From SHLQ01 sp033344795 (GTDB lineage: Bacteria; Actinomycetota; Acidimicrobiia; Acidimicrobiales; SHLQ01), in assembly GCA_033344795.1 (NCBI GenBank), contig JAWPMS010000001.1, forward strand, positions 2,604,001-2,668,000: a stretch of 64,000 bases of DNA. The letters are read 5' to 3'. Position 1 is the first letter of the stretch. Each line of letters begins with the position of its first letter. This document shows positions 61,575-64,000 of this stretch, piece after piece. The position numbers and the translations under genes were made by a program. Below the pieces are notes generated by a model. That model had not been told where the DNA came from. It ran no database searches and saw only the letters and a program-made list of their open reading frames with translations.

Positions 61575-64000
61575 ATGAGCATGTTCAAAAAGGTCCTGCG
61601 AAGCGGAGAAGGCAAGAAGATCCGCGCGCTCGAGGCCATCGTCCCCGACATCAACGCGCTCGAACCTGAGATACAGGCCCTCTCCGACGACGCGCTCCAG
61701 GGCAAGACGGTGGAATTCCGCACCCGCCTCGACAACGGCGAGACCCTCGACGACATCCTCGTCGAAGCCTTCGCGGTCGTACGCGAAGCGTCAATCCGCA
61801 CGCTCGGCATGCGCCATTACGACGTCCAGCTCATGGGTGGGCTGTCGCTGCACCTCGGCTGGGTCGCCGAAATGCGCACCGGTGAAGGCAAGACCCTGGT
61901 GTCCACCCTCCCCGTGTATCTCAATGGCCTCACCGGCAAGGGTCTTCACGTCGTCACGGTGAACGACTACCTCGCATCGCGTGACGCCGAGATGATGGGC
62001 AAGCTCCACAACTGGCTGGGCATCACCGTCGGCCTGGTCATCCCGGGCAATCGAGACTCGACGTTCAAACGAGCCCAATACGCCGCCGATGTCACCTACG
62101 GCACCAATAACGAGTTCGGCTTCGACTATCTGCGCGACAACATGGCGATGACCGCCGCGGCGCGGGTGCAACGCGGCCACGAGTTCTGCATCGTCGACGA
62201 GATCGATTCGATCCTCATCGACGAGGCCCGCACTCCGCTCATCATCAGTGGACGCGTTGCTGATGCCGCACAGATCTATTACAAGTTCGCCAGCATTGCC
62301 CGTTCGCTCGAACGAGACGTCGACTACGACGTCGACGAAGAGAAGCGGATCGTCGCGCCGACCGAGGACGGCATTCACGCCGTCGAAGGTGCGCTCGGAA
62401 TCGACAACCTCTACGACCCCGCGTCAGCCAATGCAAACCTCGTTCACCAGCTGCTCGCCTCGCTCAAGGCCAAAGAGCTCTACAAACGAGACAAGGAGTA
62501 TCTGGTCGACGGCGGAGAGGTCAAGATCGTCGACGAGTTCACTGGCCGGGTCCTCGAGGGACGCCGCTGGTCCGACGGACTGCATCAAGCAGTCGAGGCC
62601 AAAGAGGGTGTGAAGATCAAAGAGGAGAACCAAACCCTCGCGACGATCACCCTGCAGAACTACTACCGACAGTATGAAAAACTGGCGGGAATGACCGGTA
62701 CGGCTCAGACCGAGGCCGCCGAACTTGCAGGCACATATGGCCTTCAGGTCGTGCAGATACCCACCAACGAACCGGTCATCCGAGAAGACATGGCCGACCT
62801 CATCTTCAAGACCGAAGATGGCAAGTTCAACGCGGTTGCCGACGACATCGCCGAACGAACGGCCGTGGGCCAGCCGGTCCTGGTCGGCACCGTCTCGGTC
62901 GAGAAGTCTGAGAAACTCAGCCGGCTCCTCGAAAAGCGCGGGATCAAGCACACCGTGCTCAACGCCAAACAGCACACCTCTGAAGGCCAAGTCGTCGCCC
63001 AGGCAGGACGCCTCCACGGCGTCACGGTCGCAACAAACATGGCCGGTCGCGGCGTCGACATCCTTCTTGGTGGCAACCCCGAAGGACTCGCCGAACGCGA
63101 TGCACGCGGCGAACAGCTCGAGCCAGGCGCTGAAGAATTCGAGGAGCGTTACGCCGACCTCCTCGCAAAGCACACCGCTCAGTGCGAGGAAGAAGGTGCA
63201 CGAGTACGCGAGCTCGGCGGGCTTTACGTGCTTGGCACCGAACGCCACGAGAGTCGTCGAATCGATAATCAGTTGCGTGGGCGTGCCGGCCGCCAAGGAG
63301 ACCAAGGCAAGAGCCGCTTTTATCTCTCTCTCGAGGACGACCTCATGAGGTTGTTCGCAACGGGCGCCATGAACTACGTGATGGATCGGGCACTTCCCGA
63401 CGACGTGCCGATCGAGGCCAAGATGGTCAGCAAGGCCATCGAGCGGGCGCAGAACACCGTTGAAGCAAAGAACGCCGAGGTGCGAAAGAACGTCCTCAAA
63501 TACGACGAGGTCATGAACGAGCAGCGCAAGGTGATTTACCAGCGTCGACGTCAGATTCTCGAAGGCGAGGATCTCCGAGAGAAAAGCATCGAAGCGATCA
63601 CCGAGGTCGTCGATTCGTTGATCTCCACTCACGCGGGCGCCGAACATCCCGAAGAATGGGACGTCGATGCACTGGCGACCGAGGTCGGCTCGTACTGGCC
63701 CACCACGCTCGACGCTGATCGACTCGCCGAAGAACCATCGGGAGCGGTTCTCTACGAGACGCTTGCTGGAGACGCGATCGAGCGATACGAAGAACGCGAA
63801 GGGGTCGTCGGCGAAGAGACCATGCGACAGGTCGAACGGCAGATCATGTTGCGCCTCATCGATCAGCGCTGGCGCGAACACCTCTACGAGATGGACTATC
63901 TGCGAGAAGGCATCCACCTTCGAGCGATGGGTCAGAAGGACCCGGCTACCGAATGGCAGCGTGAGGGTTTCGAAATGTTCGGGCACATGATCAGTGCGAT
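61575..64000 (+). CDS. secA: Preprotein translocase ATPase SecA, 3' end outside window
   Basis: An open frame of 808 codons runs to the window end without a stop; SecA is normally around 900 residues. Walker A RTGEGKT is at 101-107, and the DEAD-box-like DEIDSILIDEARTP follows near 208. The preprotein cross-linking domain, the second nucleotide domain (TNMAGRGVDI, QLRGRAGRQGD) and the helical scaffold are all in place. SecA drives unfolded proteins through SecYEG. The ATG at 61575 gives the usual N-terminus (FKKVLRSGEGKKI). comF-hpf-secA is a conserved actinobacterial order. Confidence 0.98.
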   Translation, partial: MSMFKKVLRSGEGKKIRALEAIVPDINALEPEIQALSDDALQGKTVEFRTRLDNGETLDDILVEAFAVVREASIRTLGMRHYDVQLMGGLSLHLGWVAEMRTGEGKTLVSTLPVYLNGLTGKGLHVVTVNDYLASRDAEMMGKLHNWLGITVGLVIPGNRDSTFKRAQYAADVTYGTNNEFGFDYLRDNMAMTAAARVQRGHEFCIVDEIDSILIDEARTPLIISGRVADAAQIYYKFASIARSLERDVDYDVDEEKRIVAPTEDGIHAVEGALGIDNLYDPASANANLVHQLLASLKAKELYKRDKEYLVDGGEVKIVDEFTGRVLEGRRWSDGLHQAVEAKEGVKIKEENQTLATITLQNYYRQYEKLAGMTGTAQTEAAELAGTYGLQVVQIPTNEPVIREDMADLIFKTEDGKFNAVADDIAERTAVGQPVLVGTVSVEKSEKLSRLLEKRGIKHTVLNAKQHTSEGQVVAQAGRLHGVTVATNMAGRGVDILLGGNPEGLAERDARGEQLEPGAEEFEERYADLLAKHTAQCEEEGARVRELGGLYVLGTERHESRRIDNQLRGRAGRQGDQGKSRFYLSLEDDLMRLFATGAMNYVMDRALPDDVPIEAKMVSKAIERAQNTVEAKNAEVRKNVLKYDEVMNEQRKVIYQRRRQILEGEDLREKSIEAITEVVDSLISTHAGAEHPEEWDVDALATEVGSYWPTTLDADRLAEEPSGAVLYETLAGDAIERYEEREGVVGEETMRQVERQIMLRLIDQRWREHLYEMDYLREGIHLRAMGQKDPATEWQREGFEMFGHMISA

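Noticed and set aside
62424..63986. 520-codon minus-strand frame near the window end
   Set aside because: Shadow of secA, which is the real gene on the plus strand with all its motifs and no stop before the window end.

Overview
The window looks like a chromosomal segment of a high-GC actinobacterium, most likely from class Acidimicrobiia (Ilumatobacter-like). The case rests on coenzyme F420 genes (cofD, cofE) next to an F420-type luciferase-like oxidoreductase, on a DUF3499 zinc protein and a DUF5719 protein, on frequent GTG starts and 4-base ATGA/GTGA gene overlaps, and on a gene set (secA, hpf, comF, ahcY, Trm112-like, manB, DUF3499, cofDE, rml, LCP) that also clusters in mycobacteria and streptomycetes. 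The genus assignment is inference. I see no phage, insertion sequence, CRISPR array, rRNA or tRNA, and no gene-free stretch longer than 300 bases.

Layout. 1-2802: end of a 2-oxoacid dehydrogenase E2 and a fused LipB-LipA lipoylation enzyme. 2813-3717 (minus): a cupin and an OsmC-family peroxidase-like gene whose reading frame crosses an in-frame UGA exactly where the family has its peroxidatic cysteine. This is most simply a selenoprotein, with a bSECIS-like hairpin just downstream. 3946-6295: a P-loop kinase fused to an F420-type oxidoreductase, and a membrane protein. 6392-9818: Ku, a stand-alone LigD polymerase domain, a membrane HEIGH peptidase candidate and RarD. 9723-12968: ung, pepA and two conserved unknowns. 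13175-22322: glycosyltransferases, a sirtuin, a rhodanese-MoeB fusion and rmlA-C-B-D for dTDP-rhamnose. 22346-28154: a SpoIID-type secreted protein and, on the minus strand, a MauE / Cys-rich Tat protein / thioredoxin operon resembling part of the methylamine dehydrogenase maturation set. 28211-32389: LpdA-type quinone reductase, an acyl-CoA carboxylase alpha subunit and divergent birA. 32403-48384: LCP ligase, UDP-glucose dehydrogenase, UDP-xylose synthase, glycosyltransferases, cofD/cofE, and a large GT2 membrane protein with DUF5719. 48393-56751: thioredoxin, ftsH, DUF3499, a CPBP protease, a zinc ribbon, a very large GT-C-like membrane protein and a GtrA-GT2 fusion. 56805-64000: manB, Trm112-like, ahcY, comF, hpf and the first two thirds of secA.

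How it fits together. Most of the middle of the window is a surface-polysaccharide programme: nucleotide sugars (dTDP-rhamnose, UDP-glucuronate, UDP-xylose, mannose-1-phosphate, a deoxyhexose), at least seven glycosyltransferases, polytopic sugar transferases and an LCP ligase that would attach the finished polymer to the wall. Around it lie housekeeping genes (lipoylation, biotinylation, NHEJ, uracil repair, protein export and ribosome hibernation). The items most worth a second look are the putative Sec-containing OsmC, the Mau-like Cys-rich Tat operon, the tryptophan/aspartate repeat shared by that Tat protein and the nearby SpoIID protein, and several domain fusions.
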